The notes under the pieces are model-generated. The model was not told the DNA's origin. It did no database searches and was given only the letters and a program-made list of their open reading frames with translations. From Hoeflea marina (lineage in GTDB: Bacteria > Pseudomonadota > Alphaproteobacteria > Rhizobiales > Rhizobiaceae), in contig NZ_QGTR01000001.1 in the NCBI RefSeq assembly GCF_003182275.1, positions 720,130 through 784,129 of the forward strand: a stretch of DNA of 64,000 nt. Direction: 5' to 3'. Of this stretch, positions 45,559-53,973 are shown piece by piece. Position 1 is the stretch's first letter, and every line of letters begins with the position of its first letter. The position numbers and the translations under genes are program-made.

Positions 45559-46244
45559 CATTTGCCGATCCAGCACCAAGCGAGACACTGAACCGGCCTG
45601 CACTTGCGGTCGAACTGACCGACAAGCTGCGCACGCTGATCATGGAGGGCGAACTCAAGCCCGGTGAGAAGATTCCCGAGCGTCTGTTGACCGAGCGCTT
45701 CGGCGTGTCGCGCACGCCGGTGCGCGAAGCGGTCAAGATCCTCGCCGCCGAAGGTCTTGTCATGCTGGTGCAGAACCGCGGCGCGGTGGTTTCGACGCTG
45801 ACGGTGGCCGAGCTTGAAGAGGTGTTTCCGGTTCTTGCCGCTCTTGAAGGGCTGGTTGGAGAATTGGCCGCGCTGCACGCCACCGGCCAGGAGATCGCCG
45901 CCATTCATCGCCTCAATGACGACATGCACGCGGCCTTCGATCGCGGTGACCGCCCGACCTATTTCGACATCAACCAGAAGATCCATGCCGCCATGCTCGC
46001 TGCTGCGCGCAACCAGACACTGGCGCAGCAGCACCAGATGGTCGCCCGCCGCGCCAGTCGCGCCCGCTACCAGGCCAATCTCACCCTCGAGCGCTGGGGC
46101 GAGGCCATGCGCGAACATGACGCCATCCTCGAGGCGCTGGAGGCCAGGGACAGCCGCAAGCTGGGCACGCTGATGAAGGAACACATGCAGCACAAGCTGC
46201 GGTCGTTGGCGCCGATGGTCGCGGCTTCACCCCCCGCCGACTGA
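45555..46244 (+). CDS. GntR-family transcriptional regulator (FCD/FadR subfamily)
   Basis: A 229-residue regulator. The winged HTH (about 20-85) contains ELKPGEKIPERLLTERFGVS and TPVREAVKILAAEGL; the C-terminal FCD helical domain includes the metal/ligand histidines in DMHAAFD, KIHAAM and MREHDAI. ATGA overlap (45555-45558) couples it to the dehydrogenase, suggesting it controls this locus in response to the substrate or its oxidation product. Confidence 0.95.
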   Translation: MTFADPAPSETLNRPALAVELTDKLRTLIMEGELKPGEKIPERLLTERFGVSRTPVREAVKILAAEGLVMLVQNRGAVVSTLTVAELEEVFPVLAALEGLVGELAALHATGQEIAAIHRLNDDMHAAFDRGDRPTYFDINQKIHAAMLAAARNQTLAQQHQMVARRASRARYQANLTLERWGEAMREHDAILEALEARDSRKLGTLMKEHMQHKLRSLAPMVAASPPAD

Positions 46245-46309
46245 GATATCCCGAGCATCGAAGGCCGCAGGCGGCTTGGCAGTGCCAGCGTCCGGCCCAA
46301 GATCAAGGA

Positions 46310-47011
46310 TCAGCCGCGCATGTCGAACAACAGCGCCCGCCCCTGCGTGATCCAGGCAAGATCCCCCATCGCCTCATCGCCGATCTGCACGCCATCGCCG
46401 GCGCCCAGGCGCTCGCCGTCCACTTCGGCCAGCCCTTCGATGACCTGCAGGAAGGTCTTGCGGCCGGGCCTGACCGGCACATCGGTGCGCGTTCCCTCGC
46501 GCGCAGCGGCGATCAGGACGCGGCTGTCGGAGTTGAGTCGCAGCGGCGCACCGGCGGCGGGCCCCCCGGCGATAAGCGTCCAGTGCTGTGCGGTTTCGGA
46601 CTCCGGCAAGGGCGCCTGCTGGTAGCCCGGCGCACCGCCGCTGCTGTCCGGGATCAGCCAGATCTGCAGGAAATGCGCGGGGTCTTTATCCGATGCATTC
46701 ATTTCCGAATGCCGGATGCCGCTGCCAGCCGACATCAGCTGGATTTCGCCGGGAGCCATGGTGGTCACATTGCCGAGCGTATCCTGGTGGCGGAGCCTGC
46801 CCGACAGCACGATCGTCAGAATGTCCATGTTGGAATGGGCGTGCTCGCCGAAGCCTGAGCCCGGAACGATGCGGTCTTCGTTGATAACCCGCAGGGCGGC
46901 GTAGCCCATGCGGGTCGGATCCTGGAAGCCGCCGAAAGAGAAGGTGTGGAAACTGTTGAGCCATCCCATATCGGTATGGCCGCGATTCATCGCTTCGTGG
47001 ATGAGTATCAT
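46310..47011 (-). CDS. Pirin family protein (YhhW-like)
   Basis: A 233-residue bicupin protein. Metal ligands are in FGEHAHSNMDILTIV (His, His) and SGIRHSEMNASD (His, Glu). Relatives such as E. coli YhhW have quercetin 2,3-dioxygenase activity. The start at 47011 (MILIHEAMNRGHTD) fits. It lies 79 bases after the hydrolase and ring-cleaving dioxygenase genes on the same strand. Confidence 0.92.
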   Translation of the reverse strand: MILIHEAMNRGHTDMGWLNSFHTFSFGGFQDPTRMGYAALRVINEDRIVPGSGFGEHAHSNMDILTIVLSGRLRHQDTLGNVTTMAPGEIQLMSAGSGIRHSEMNASDKDPAHFLQIWLIPDSSGGAPGYQQAPLPESETAQHWTLIAGGPAAGAPLRLNSDSRVLIAAAREGTRTDVPVRPGRKTFLQVIEGLAEVDGERLGAGDGVQIGDEAMGDLAWITQGRALLFDMRG

Positions 47012-47090
47012 GATCCGAACTCCTGTGGCGGGCGGTGGAAAGCAACCCGCGCGCCCCGCCCGCCACATGATGGCCTGGGGTAGCTCGGTG

Positions 47091-47696
47091 TCAGTCGGTC
47101 AGGAACGCGCGCAAGGCTGCAAGTTCCTCCTGGCGGATGTCGTGGCCGCCGGCATGAAAGGCCGTCTTCACGTCCGCGCCCTGCCCGGAGAAATAGTCGA
47201 TCAGAGCCTGGGTCATCGGCAACGGGCAGATCGGGTCACGCTCGCCGGCGGTGATCAGGATCCGCTTGCCGGTTAGCTCCGCATTCGGCTCCGGTGTGAA
47301 CGGAATCAGCGGATGCAGCAATGCGGCGCGGTCAAACAGATCGGCATGCTTGAACATGACCGACGCCAGGATGTTGGCGCCGTTGGAATAGCCCAACCCA
47401 TAGACCGGACGGCCGGGATTGGCGGCCTTGTGGGCGGCGATGAAGCCCGCCATCTTCTCGGTGCGCTGGGCGAGGTCGTCCATGTCATAGACGCCTTCGC
47501 CGGTGCGCCGGAAGAACCGCAGGGCGCCATGCTCGGAGACATCGCCGCGTGGCGACACCAACCCGGCGCCCGGCAGGATCTGGCTGACAAGCTCTGAAAA
47601 CTGATGCTCGTTGCCACCGGTGCCGTGAAAGGCGAATACCAGTGGCGCACCGGCGTCGGCCGGTTTGGTCAGGGCATGATAGGATGAAATGCTCAT
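47091..47696 (-). CDS. Alpha/beta hydrolase (MhqD-like carboxylesterase)
   Basis: A 201-residue small esterase: oxyanion FAFHGTGGNEHQF, nucleophile Ser in GLGYSNGANI, Asp in GERDPICPL and His in HAGGHDI. In Bacillus, MhqD and the dioxygenase MhqO are part of the quinone-responsive regulon. Same pairing here: it follows the dioxygenase gene by 49 bases. Confidence 0.88.
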   Translation of the reverse strand: MSISSYHALTKPADAGAPLVFAFHGTGGNEHQFSELVSQILPGAGLVSPRGDVSEHGALRFFRRTGEGVYDMDDLAQRTEKMAGFIAAHKAANPGRPVYGLGYSNGANILASVMFKHADLFDRAALLHPLIPFTPEPNAELTGKRILITAGERDPICPLPMTQALIDYFSGQGADVKTAFHAGGHDIRQEELAALRAFLTD

Positions 47697-47745
47697 GGTT
47701 GGTCTCCTTGGGCGAGGCGCTTCGGCCCCGCCCCGATGAAAGCGG

Positions 47746-48678
47746 TCAGTCCTTGATAGGCTCTAGCAGTTTGACGATCTCGTCGCGGTGCTGCTCGTAG
47801 CGGCTCGGCAGTTTCAGCGCTTCGCCCAGATGCGCGGTGTCCTCGTCCCGGTCGAAACCCGGTTCGTTGGTGGCGACTTCGAACAGCACGCCGCCGGGTG
47901 TACGGAAATAGATCGCCCAGAAATAGTCACGGTCGATGACCGGCGTGACCTGATATCCGGTGTCCATCAGCGCCTTGCGAACTTCGAGCTGTGCCGCACG
48001 GTTTTCGACAGCAAAGGCGATGTGATGCACCGACCCCGCGCCCTGCCGGGCGGCATTGGCTTGCGGCACCGCTTCGATGTCGATGAAATCGGCGCCATTG
48101 CCGCCTTCCATTCCGAACCGTGTCCAGCCGTCCTTGCTGTCGACCTTCTGGTAACCCATGAAGCCGAGAAGCTCGGCGGTTGCGCCGTCATCCTTCAGTC
48201 TGAGGCTTGCGCCGTGAAAGCCCTTGATGGCTTCCGCCACGCCGACATCGCCGTGGCCCCAGCCATCGCGGCCATCGCCATCGGCTTCGATGAGCGAAAA
48301 GGCGTCATGATCGGGTCCCTGAAAACGAAGGCGCTTCTCGCCGAACACTTCGGTTTCCGAAAGCCCCGTGACATCAAGGCCTTCAAGCCGCTGCTTCCAG
48401 TAACCAGCCGATCCTTTCGGAATGGCGAAATAGGTTTCGCCGACTTCGCCGGCGCCGGGCCGTCCGGCCACGATGTTCGGGAATGGAAAATAGGTCATCA
48501 CCGAACCGGGGGTGCCGACTTCATCGCCGTAATAGAGATGGTAGACTTCCGGGGCATCGAAGTTGACGGTCTTCTTGACGCGGCGAAGGCTAAGCGTCTT
48601 GGTGAAGAAATCGCTGTTCTGCTGGGCGTTGGCAGCCATGGAAGTCACATGGTGCAGCCCTTTGATCTGAGTAATCAT
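47746..48678 (-). CDS. Ring-cleaving dioxygenase of the VOC superfamily (MhqO-like)
   Basis: A 310-residue Fe-dependent protein with tandem vicinal-oxygen-chelate halves. IKGLHHVTSM and SVHHIAFAVEN supply metal histidines and GVLFEVATNEPG the glutamate. Related enzymes (MhqO, PcpA) open hydroquinone rings. Start: ATG 48678 has AGGGA 9 bases upstream; ATG 48684 is too close to it. It is divergent from the LysR regulator. Confidence 0.9.
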   Translation of the reverse strand: MITQIKGLHHVTSMAANAQQNSDFFTKTLSLRRVKKTVNFDAPEVYHLYYGDEVGTPGSVMTYFPFPNIVAGRPGAGEVGETYFAIPKGSAGYWKQRLEGLDVTGLSETEVFGEKRLRFQGPDHDAFSLIEADGDGRDGWGHGDVGVAEAIKGFHGASLRLKDDGATAELLGFMGYQKVDSKDGWTRFGMEGGNGADFIDIEAVPQANAARQGAGSVHHIAFAVENRAAQLEVRKALMDTGYQVTPVIDRDYFWAIYFRTPGGVLFEVATNEPGFDRDEDTAHLGEALKLPSRYEQHRDEIVKLLEPIKD

Positions 48679-48763
48679 GGTCATGATCCCTTGCGTTGAG
48701 ACGCCTTGGCGTCAAGTGCATGCGGTGAAGATGATGCCGGGCGCGTGGAAAGTGAATAGAAAT

Positions 48764-48778
48764 AATATTGACAATATT
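48764..48778. promoter_or_regulatory. Palindrome AATATTG-A-CAATATT, candidate LysR operator
   Basis: A perfect 7-base inverted repeat around one base lies in the 125-base divergent region between the ring-cleaving dioxygenase gene and the LysR gene. It is followed by a GCAATAA direct repeat (48782-48788, 48791-48797). The TxxxA-type symmetry and position fit autoregulation and activation by the LysR protein. Confidence 0.6.
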
Positions 48779-48803
48779 GTTGCAATAAGCGCAATAATCG
48801 CCA

Positions 48804-49703
48804 ATGAGCGATCTCAACGACATTCGCGTCTTTCTGGCCGTGGCCGAGCAGCGCAGCTTCGTCGCCGCCGCGCGCCAGCTGTCGATGACCGCGCCGACGG
48901 TCACCCGCGCGGTCGGCGCGCTGGAGGCGGAACTCGGCGTGCAATTGTTGTTGCGCACCACACGGCAGGTGTCGCTGACCTCGGCAGGCGCGGTCTATGC
49001 GGCGCGCATCGGACCGCTCCTGAAGCAGTTCGATGAGGCCAGCGAAGAGGTGCGCGAGCAACAGGGCGATGCCGCCGGCCTGATCCGCATCAATGCGCCG
49101 CTGTCACTCGGCCAGCGCATCCTGCCCGATATCGCGTCCGGCTTTCGTGTCGAGTATCCCAACACAGCGGTGTCGATATCGCTGACCGACCGGTTCATCG
49201 ACATCGTCGCCGACAGTTTCGATCTGGCCATCCGCATCTCCGAGCAGCCGAAGGACAAATCCACCATCTGGCGCAAGATCTGCCCGGTGCGGCGGATTCT
49301 GGTGGCCTCGCCTGGCTATCTCGCGGCTTTCGGAACGCCGAAATCCGCCGACGATCTCGATCCGGAGCGCTGCCTTGCCTATGACGAGGATTCGGTCGGC
49401 GAGACCTGGGAGCTTAGCAACGGCTCAAGCACCCGCAAGATCAGGGCCGGCCACCGCATGGCAGGCAACAACGGCGACCTCATCGCACGCCTTGCCGAAA
49501 ACGGGGAAGGCATCGCGCTGCTGCCGCATTTCATCGTCGATGCCAGCCTCTCCGACGGCAAGCTCCAGCAGATCCTCCCGGACTGGAAACCGCCGCAGCT
49601 CTGGCTGACGCTCTATTATCCGCCCTATGACAAATTGCCGATCCGGGTTGCCAAGTTCTCCGACTTCTTCGAATCCTATGTCACCGAAGTCCAGCCGTTG
49701 TAA
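48804..49703 (+). CDS. LysR-family transcriptional regulator
   Basis: A 299-residue LTTR of the subgroup that often represses quinone or aldehyde stress genes. The N-terminal HTH (DIRVFLAVAEQRSFVAAARQ, then ALEAELGVQLLLRTTRQVSL) is followed by a substrate-binding domain (~90-295). It is divergent from the dioxygenase-hydrolase-pirin genes, and probably controls them. Effector unknown. Confidence 0.92.
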   Translation: MSDLNDIRVFLAVAEQRSFVAAARQLSMTAPTVTRAVGALEAELGVQLLLRTTRQVSLTSAGAVYAARIGPLLKQFDEASEEVREQQGDAAGLIRINAPLSLGQRILPDIASGFRVEYPNTAVSISLTDRFIDIVADSFDLAIRISEQPKDKSTIWRKICPVRRILVASPGYLAAFGTPKSADDLDPERCLAYDEDSVGETWELSNGSSTRKIRAGHRMAGNNGDLIARLAENGEGIALLPHFIVDASLSDGKLQQILPDWKPPQLWLTLYYPPYDKLPIRVAKFSDFFESYVTEVQPL

Positions 49704-49720
49704 GCTGCGTCCCCGGCGCT

Positions 49721-49738
49721 CTGGCCATACAAGGCCAG
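49721..49738. terminator. Possible bidirectional terminator
   Basis: CTGGCC-ATACAA-GGCCAG forms a six-pair hairpin between the convergent LysR and aldehyde dehydrogenase genes, touching the latter's stop codon. The flanks lack a strong T-run, so efficiency is doubtful. Confidence 0.35.
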
Positions 49739-49739
49739 T

Positions 49740-51242
49740 TCAGCGCATGACGAACGGATTGGGCACATCCTTGTTGAAGGCCATCCAGACGCTCTTGGTC
49801 TCCATATAGTCGTAGATCGCGTCCTGGCCGCTCTCCCTGCCCTGACCCGAATTCTTGAAACCGCCAAACGGCATCATGTAGCTCACAGCGCGATAGGTGT
49901 TGGTCCATATGGTGCCCGCGCGCAGCCGTCGGGCAGCGGTGAAGGCGCGTGCCATGTCGGAGGTCCATACGCCCGCGGCAAGCCCGTAAGGCGTGTCGTT
50001 GGCGATTGAATAGGCCTCGTCATCATCCGAGAAGCGGATCACCGACAAGACCGGGCCGAACACCTCCTGCTGGGCGATCTGCATGTCGTTGCGGACGCCG
50101 GCAAACACCGTCGGCTCGATGAACCAGCCGTCGCCGCATTCGGGCCTGTCCGCGGGCTTGCCGCCCATCATGCAGGAGGCGCCCTCGCCCTTGGCCATCT
50201 CGATCATCGACAGGATGCGGTTGTACTGCGGCTGCGTGGTCACGGGCCCGACCTGGGTCGAGAGGTCCATCGGGTCGCCCATCCGCGCGGTGGCGGCAAG
50301 GGCGAGGAACTTCTCCAGAAACTCGTCATGGATGCTGTCATGCACCAGCAGCCGCGAGCCGGCGATGCAGGTCTGGCCGGTCGCGGCGAAGATGCCAGAC
50401 ACGACGCCCTTGACCGCGTTGTCGAGATCCGCATCGGCAAAGACCAGTTGTGCGGACTTGCCGCCCAGTTCCAGCGTCAGCCGCTTGAAGTTTCCGGCCG
50501 ACTTTTCCATGATCTTGCGGCCGGAGAATTCGCCGCCGGTAAACGCAATCTTGTCGATGCCGGGATGGGTGGACAGCGCTTCGCCGACATCCTGGCCGAA
50601 GCCGGTGACGACATTGACCACGCCTTTGGGGAATCCGGCCTCCTCGATCAGCCGCATCAGTTCCAGCGTCGAAGCCGAGGTGAATTCCGACGGCTTGACG
50701 ACCATGGTGCAACCGGCTGCCAGCGCCGGCGCCATCTTCCAGGCAAGCAGCAGCAGCGGCGAATTCCATGGCGTGATCGCCGCGACCACGCCGATCGGCT
50801 CATGCCGCGTGTAGGTGAACATGTCGGGCTTGTCGATCGGCATCACCGCGCCCTCGACCTTGTCGGCCATACCGCCGAAATAATAGAACCACTGCGGGAT
50901 GTAGCCGACCTGACCGCGCATCTCGGCATAGAGCTTGCCGTTGTCCTGCACTTCGACGGAGGCGAGATGATCGGCGTCACGCGCGATCAGGTCTCCCAAC
51001 CGCCGCAGCAGGTGTCCGCGCTGGGTCGCATTGATTTTCGACCATTCGCCGGTGTCGAACGCCGCACGCGCCGCAGCCACCGCCTTGTCGACGTCACGGG
51101 CATCGCATCTGGGCATGTTGGCCCAGTGTTTGGCGGTGAAGGGATCGGTTGTTTCAAACACGTCGCCGGATTCCGCGGCGACCCAGTTGCCATCGATAAA
51201 GCAGCGGTAATCCTTGATGCCTTCAATTCTGCCCATGGCCAT
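49740..51242 (-). CDS. NAD(P)+-dependent aldehyde dehydrogenase
   Basis: A 500-residue ALDH. The catalytic Cys292 is in GQTCIAGSR, the general base Glu258 in LTLELGGKS, and Asn160 in ITPWNSPL. It would oxidise an aldehyde to an acid. It is the last gene of the ABC/SSL operon, 69 bases after the alcohol dehydrogenase; together they form an alcohol-to-acid route. Substrate class not certain (aromatic, sugar-derived or aliphatic aldehyde). Confidence 0.95.
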   Translation of the reverse strand: MAMGRIEGIKDYRCFIDGNWVAAESGDVFETTDPFTAKHWANMPRCDARDVDKAVAAARAAFDTGEWSKINATQRGHLLRRLGDLIARDADHLASVEVQDNGKLYAEMRGQVGYIPQWFYYFGGMADKVEGAVMPIDKPDMFTYTRHEPIGVVAAITPWNSPLLLLAWKMAPALAAGCTMVVKPSEFTSASTLELMRLIEEAGFPKGVVNVVTGFGQDVGEALSTHPGIDKIAFTGGEFSGRKIMEKSAGNFKRLTLELGGKSAQLVFADADLDNAVKGVVSGIFAATGQTCIAGSRLLVHDSIHDEFLEKFLALAATARMGDPMDLSTQVGPVTTQPQYNRILSMIEMAKGEGASCMMGGKPADRPECGDGWFIEPTVFAGVRNDMQIAQQEVFGPVLSVIRFSDDDEAYSIANDTPYGLAAGVWTSDMARAFTAARRLRAGTIWTNTYRAVSYMMPFGGFKNSGQGRESGQDAIYDYMETKSVWMAFNKDVPNPFVMR

Positions 51243-51311
51243 TCCCCTTGAAATTGACAGCGTGAAGCGCCGGCGCCTGGCGACCGTTCCTGCATTCGAC
51301 GTCCGTCCAGA

Positions 51312-52439
51312 CTAGATGAAGTCGATAATCTGGCGGATCGCCTCGCCGCTCGCCAGCCTGTCGAACCCCTCGTTGATGTCGTCGAGCACGATGCGGTGGG
51401 TGAGCAGCTTGTCGACCGGCAGCTTGCCGCGCTTGTAGAGCCCGAGGAAGCGCGGGATGTCGCGCGAGGGCACGCCTGAGCCGAGATAGCTGCCTTTCAG
51501 CGTCCGCTCTTCGGCGACCAGCGAGACCGCCGGAATCGACAACATTGCCTTGGGATTGGGCAGGCCTGCGGTCACCGTGGTTCCGCCCCGCCGGGTGATC
51601 GCATAGCTGAATTCCAGCGCCTTGACCGAACCGGCGAATTCGAGCGCTGTCTCAACCCCGCCATTGGTCGCTTCCCGCACCTTGGCGACGACATCGGGGT
51701 CGTCGGCCCGGAAGATGTGGGTGGCGCCGAGTTCAAGCGCAAGCTCGAGCTTCTGCTGGAACATATCAACGGCGACCACGGTCTCGGCGCCTGCGGCAAC
51801 CGCGCCAAGCACTGCCGCCAGGCCGACGCCGCCAAGGCCGATTACCGCGGTGGTCCCGCCGGGTTTGACGTCGCCGCCATTGAAGACGGCGCCGGCACCT
51901 GTAAGCACGGCACAACCCATCAGAGCTGCAATGTGCAGCGGCACATCTGGGTCGATCTTGATCAGCGAATTGCGCGACACGGTGGCATATTCGGCAAACG
52001 ATGAGACGCCGCAGTGATGGTGCACCGGTTCCCCATGACGCCGCAGTCGGAAGGCTCCGCTCATCAGGTCGCCCGCGCCGTTGTGCTGGGCTCCGGGCTC
52101 GCAAAGCGCGGGCCGACCCTGGGCGCAGGGTGCGCAATGGCCGCAACTGGGGACGAACACGCAGACCACGTGATCGCCGGGCACGAGATCATGCACATGG
52201 GCGCCGACCTCCTCGACGATGCCCGATGCTTCGTGGCCGAGCGCCATCGGCACCGGCCTGGGGCGGTCGCCGTTGATGACCGACAGATCCGAGTGGCAAA
52301 GACCGGCGGCCACCATCTTGATCAGCACTTCGCCGGGCCCCGGGCCTTCGAGATCGATTTCCTGCACCCGCAATGGAAGCGAGACCGCATAGGGTCCTTC
52401 GCGTCCGATTTCCTCAAGTACTGCCGCCCTGATCTTCAT
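51312..52439 (-). CDS. Zinc-dependent alcohol dehydrogenase
   Basis: A 375-residue MDR enzyme close to class III/formaldehyde-type ADHs. The catalytic zinc region is GLCHSDLSV and GHEASGIVEEVG; the structural zinc is in CGHCAPCAQGRPALC; NAD-binding is VIGLGGVGLAAVLG. It oxidises an alcohol to the aldehyde used by the neighbouring ALDH. It follows the ABC ATPase gene by 37 bases. Confidence 0.94.
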   Translation of the reverse strand: MKIRAAVLEEIGREGPYAVSLPLRVQEIDLEGPGPGEVLIKMVAAGLCHSDLSVINGDRPRPVPMALGHEASGIVEEVGAHVHDLVPGDHVVCVFVPSCGHCAPCAQGRPALCEPGAQHNGAGDLMSGAFRLRRHGEPVHHHCGVSSFAEYATVSRNSLIKIDPDVPLHIAALMGCAVLTGAGAVFNGGDVKPGGTTAVIGLGGVGLAAVLGAVAAGAETVVAVDMFQQKLELALELGATHIFRADDPDVVAKVREATNGGVETALEFAGSVKALEFSYAITRRGGTTVTAGLPNPKAMLSIPAVSLVAEERTLKGSYLGSGVPSRDIPRFLGLYKRGKLPVDKLLTHRIVLDDINEGFDRLASGEAIRQIIDFI

Positions 52440-52476
52440 GCTGGTTCCTGCCTGTAATTGTCTGCCCTCGGTCGCA

Positions 52477-53973
52477 TCAATGCACCGCGGCGTACATGAT
52501 CTTTTCTTCCGTCGCCTCGTCCACCGAGAATTCCTCGACGATCCGGCCCTGACGCGAAACCAGGATGCGGTCGGCCAGATTCAGGATTTCCGGAAGATAG
52601 GACGAGATCACCACCACCGCCAAGCCGGCATCGGCGAGCTCGTTGATAACGCGATGCAACTCTGCAATGGCGCCGACATCGACGCCGCGGGTGGGTTCGT
52701 CGAAGATGATCAACTTCGGCAATTGGACCAGCGACCGGGCGATGACCACCTTCTGCTGGTTGCCTCCCGACAGTTCAATGACCCGCGCATTGGCGTCGAT
52801 GGCCTTGACGTTGAGCTTGGCTGTCCATTCATCGGCAAGCTGCATCATCTCGGAATGGCTGATCACGGAGCGCTTGTTCAGGTCTGCCGAAAGCAGGTTC
52901 ATGTAGATGTTCTCGGCGATCGACTTGGTCTCGAAGAAGCCCTCGATCTTGCGGTCCTCGGTGACATAGACCACCCCGTCCTTGACCGCCGGACGCGGCA
53001 CCCGGTAGCGCACAGACCTGCCTTCGAGCCGCACCTCGCCACCATGGAAGAAGTCGCGCTTGATGACGCCCGAGATGATCTTCGCCGTTTCCGTCCGGCC
53101 CGAGCCGATCAGCCCGAAAATGCCGGTGATCTGTCCGCCATAGACCGAGAACGAGGTGTTGCGCACCATCTTGCCCATCGACAGGTTCTGCACCGACAGC
53201 ACCTTGCGGCCATAGGGACGTACCGTCCGCTTCCTGTCGCGACTGTAGAGCTCTTCCGACAGCGTGCGGCCAACCATGGCGGAAATGATCGTGTCGCGAT
53301 CGAAATTGGAGGCCTCGTCGGTGACGACATGTTGCCCGTCGCGCAGGATGGTGATCCGGTCGGATATCTCCAGTGCTTCCTCCAGCGCGTGACTGATGAA
53401 GATAATTGATACCCCGTCCCTCTTCAGCCGCTTGATAAGCGAAAAGAAATGGTGCTTTTCCTCCGGCGTCAATGTCGCCGTCGGCTCGTCAAATATGATG
53501 ACCCGGGCCTTGTGGTGAACGGCGCGGGCGATCTCCACCATCTGCTTCTGGGCTGCACCCAGCTGAGAGACATACATGGTCGGATCAACGCCGAAATTCA
53601 GCGACTGCAGAAACTGCTGGGCGGCGATGTAGATGCCGCGCAGCCGGTTGAGAAACTTCTCGTTGCCGAGATAGATGTTCTGCGCCACCGTGAGCGACGG
53701 GATCAGGCTAGTCTCTTGAAAGACCATGGCAATGCCGTTGTGCAGCGCTTCGGCCGGACTGCCGAAGACGCGCGGCTTGCCGTCGAACAGCACTTCGCCG
53801 GAGCTCGCCTCATAGACGCCGGCCATGATCTTGGTCAGGGTCGACTTGCCGGCGCCGTTTTCGCCGAGCAGCGAATGCACCTCGCCCGGCATCAGCGTGA
53901 AATCGACGCCGCGGATGGCTGCAACGCCATGAAATTCCTTGAAGACAGTCTTGAGTTCGAGCACAGGCGTCAT
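52477..53973 (-). CDS. Sugar-type ABC transporter ATP-binding protein (RbsA-like, two ATPase domains)
   Basis: A 498-residue double ATPase. The first domain has Walker A GENGAGKST, signature QLGAAQKQMVEIARAV and Walker B VIIFDEPTATL; the second has degenerate Walker A LIGSGRTE and signature LSGGNQQKVVIARSL with LIIFDEPTRGVDVGA. This is the normal build of ribose/xylose-type importers. Overlaps the upstream SSL gene by four bases (ATGA). Confidence 0.95.
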   Translation of the reverse strand: MTPVLELKTVFKEFHGVAAIRGVDFTLMPGEVHSLLGENGAGKSTLTKIMAGVYEASSGEVLFDGKPRVFGSPAEALHNGIAMVFQETSLIPSLTVAQNIYLGNEKFLNRLRGIYIAAQQFLQSLNFGVDPTMYVSQLGAAQKQMVEIARAVHHKARVIIFDEPTATLTPEEKHHFFSLIKRLKRDGVSIIFISHALEEALEISDRITILRDGQHVVTDEASNFDRDTIISAMVGRTLSEELYSRDRKRTVRPYGRKVLSVQNLSMGKMVRNTSFSVYGGQITGIFGLIGSGRTETAKIISGVIKRDFFHGGEVRLEGRSVRYRVPRPAVKDGVVYVTEDRKIEGFFETKSIAENIYMNLLSADLNKRSVISHSEMMQLADEWTAKLNVKAIDANARVIELSGGNQQKVVIARSLVQLPKLIIFDEPTRGVDVGAIAELHRVINELADAGLAVVVISSYLPEILNLADRILVSRQGRIVEEFSVDEATEEKIMYAAVH

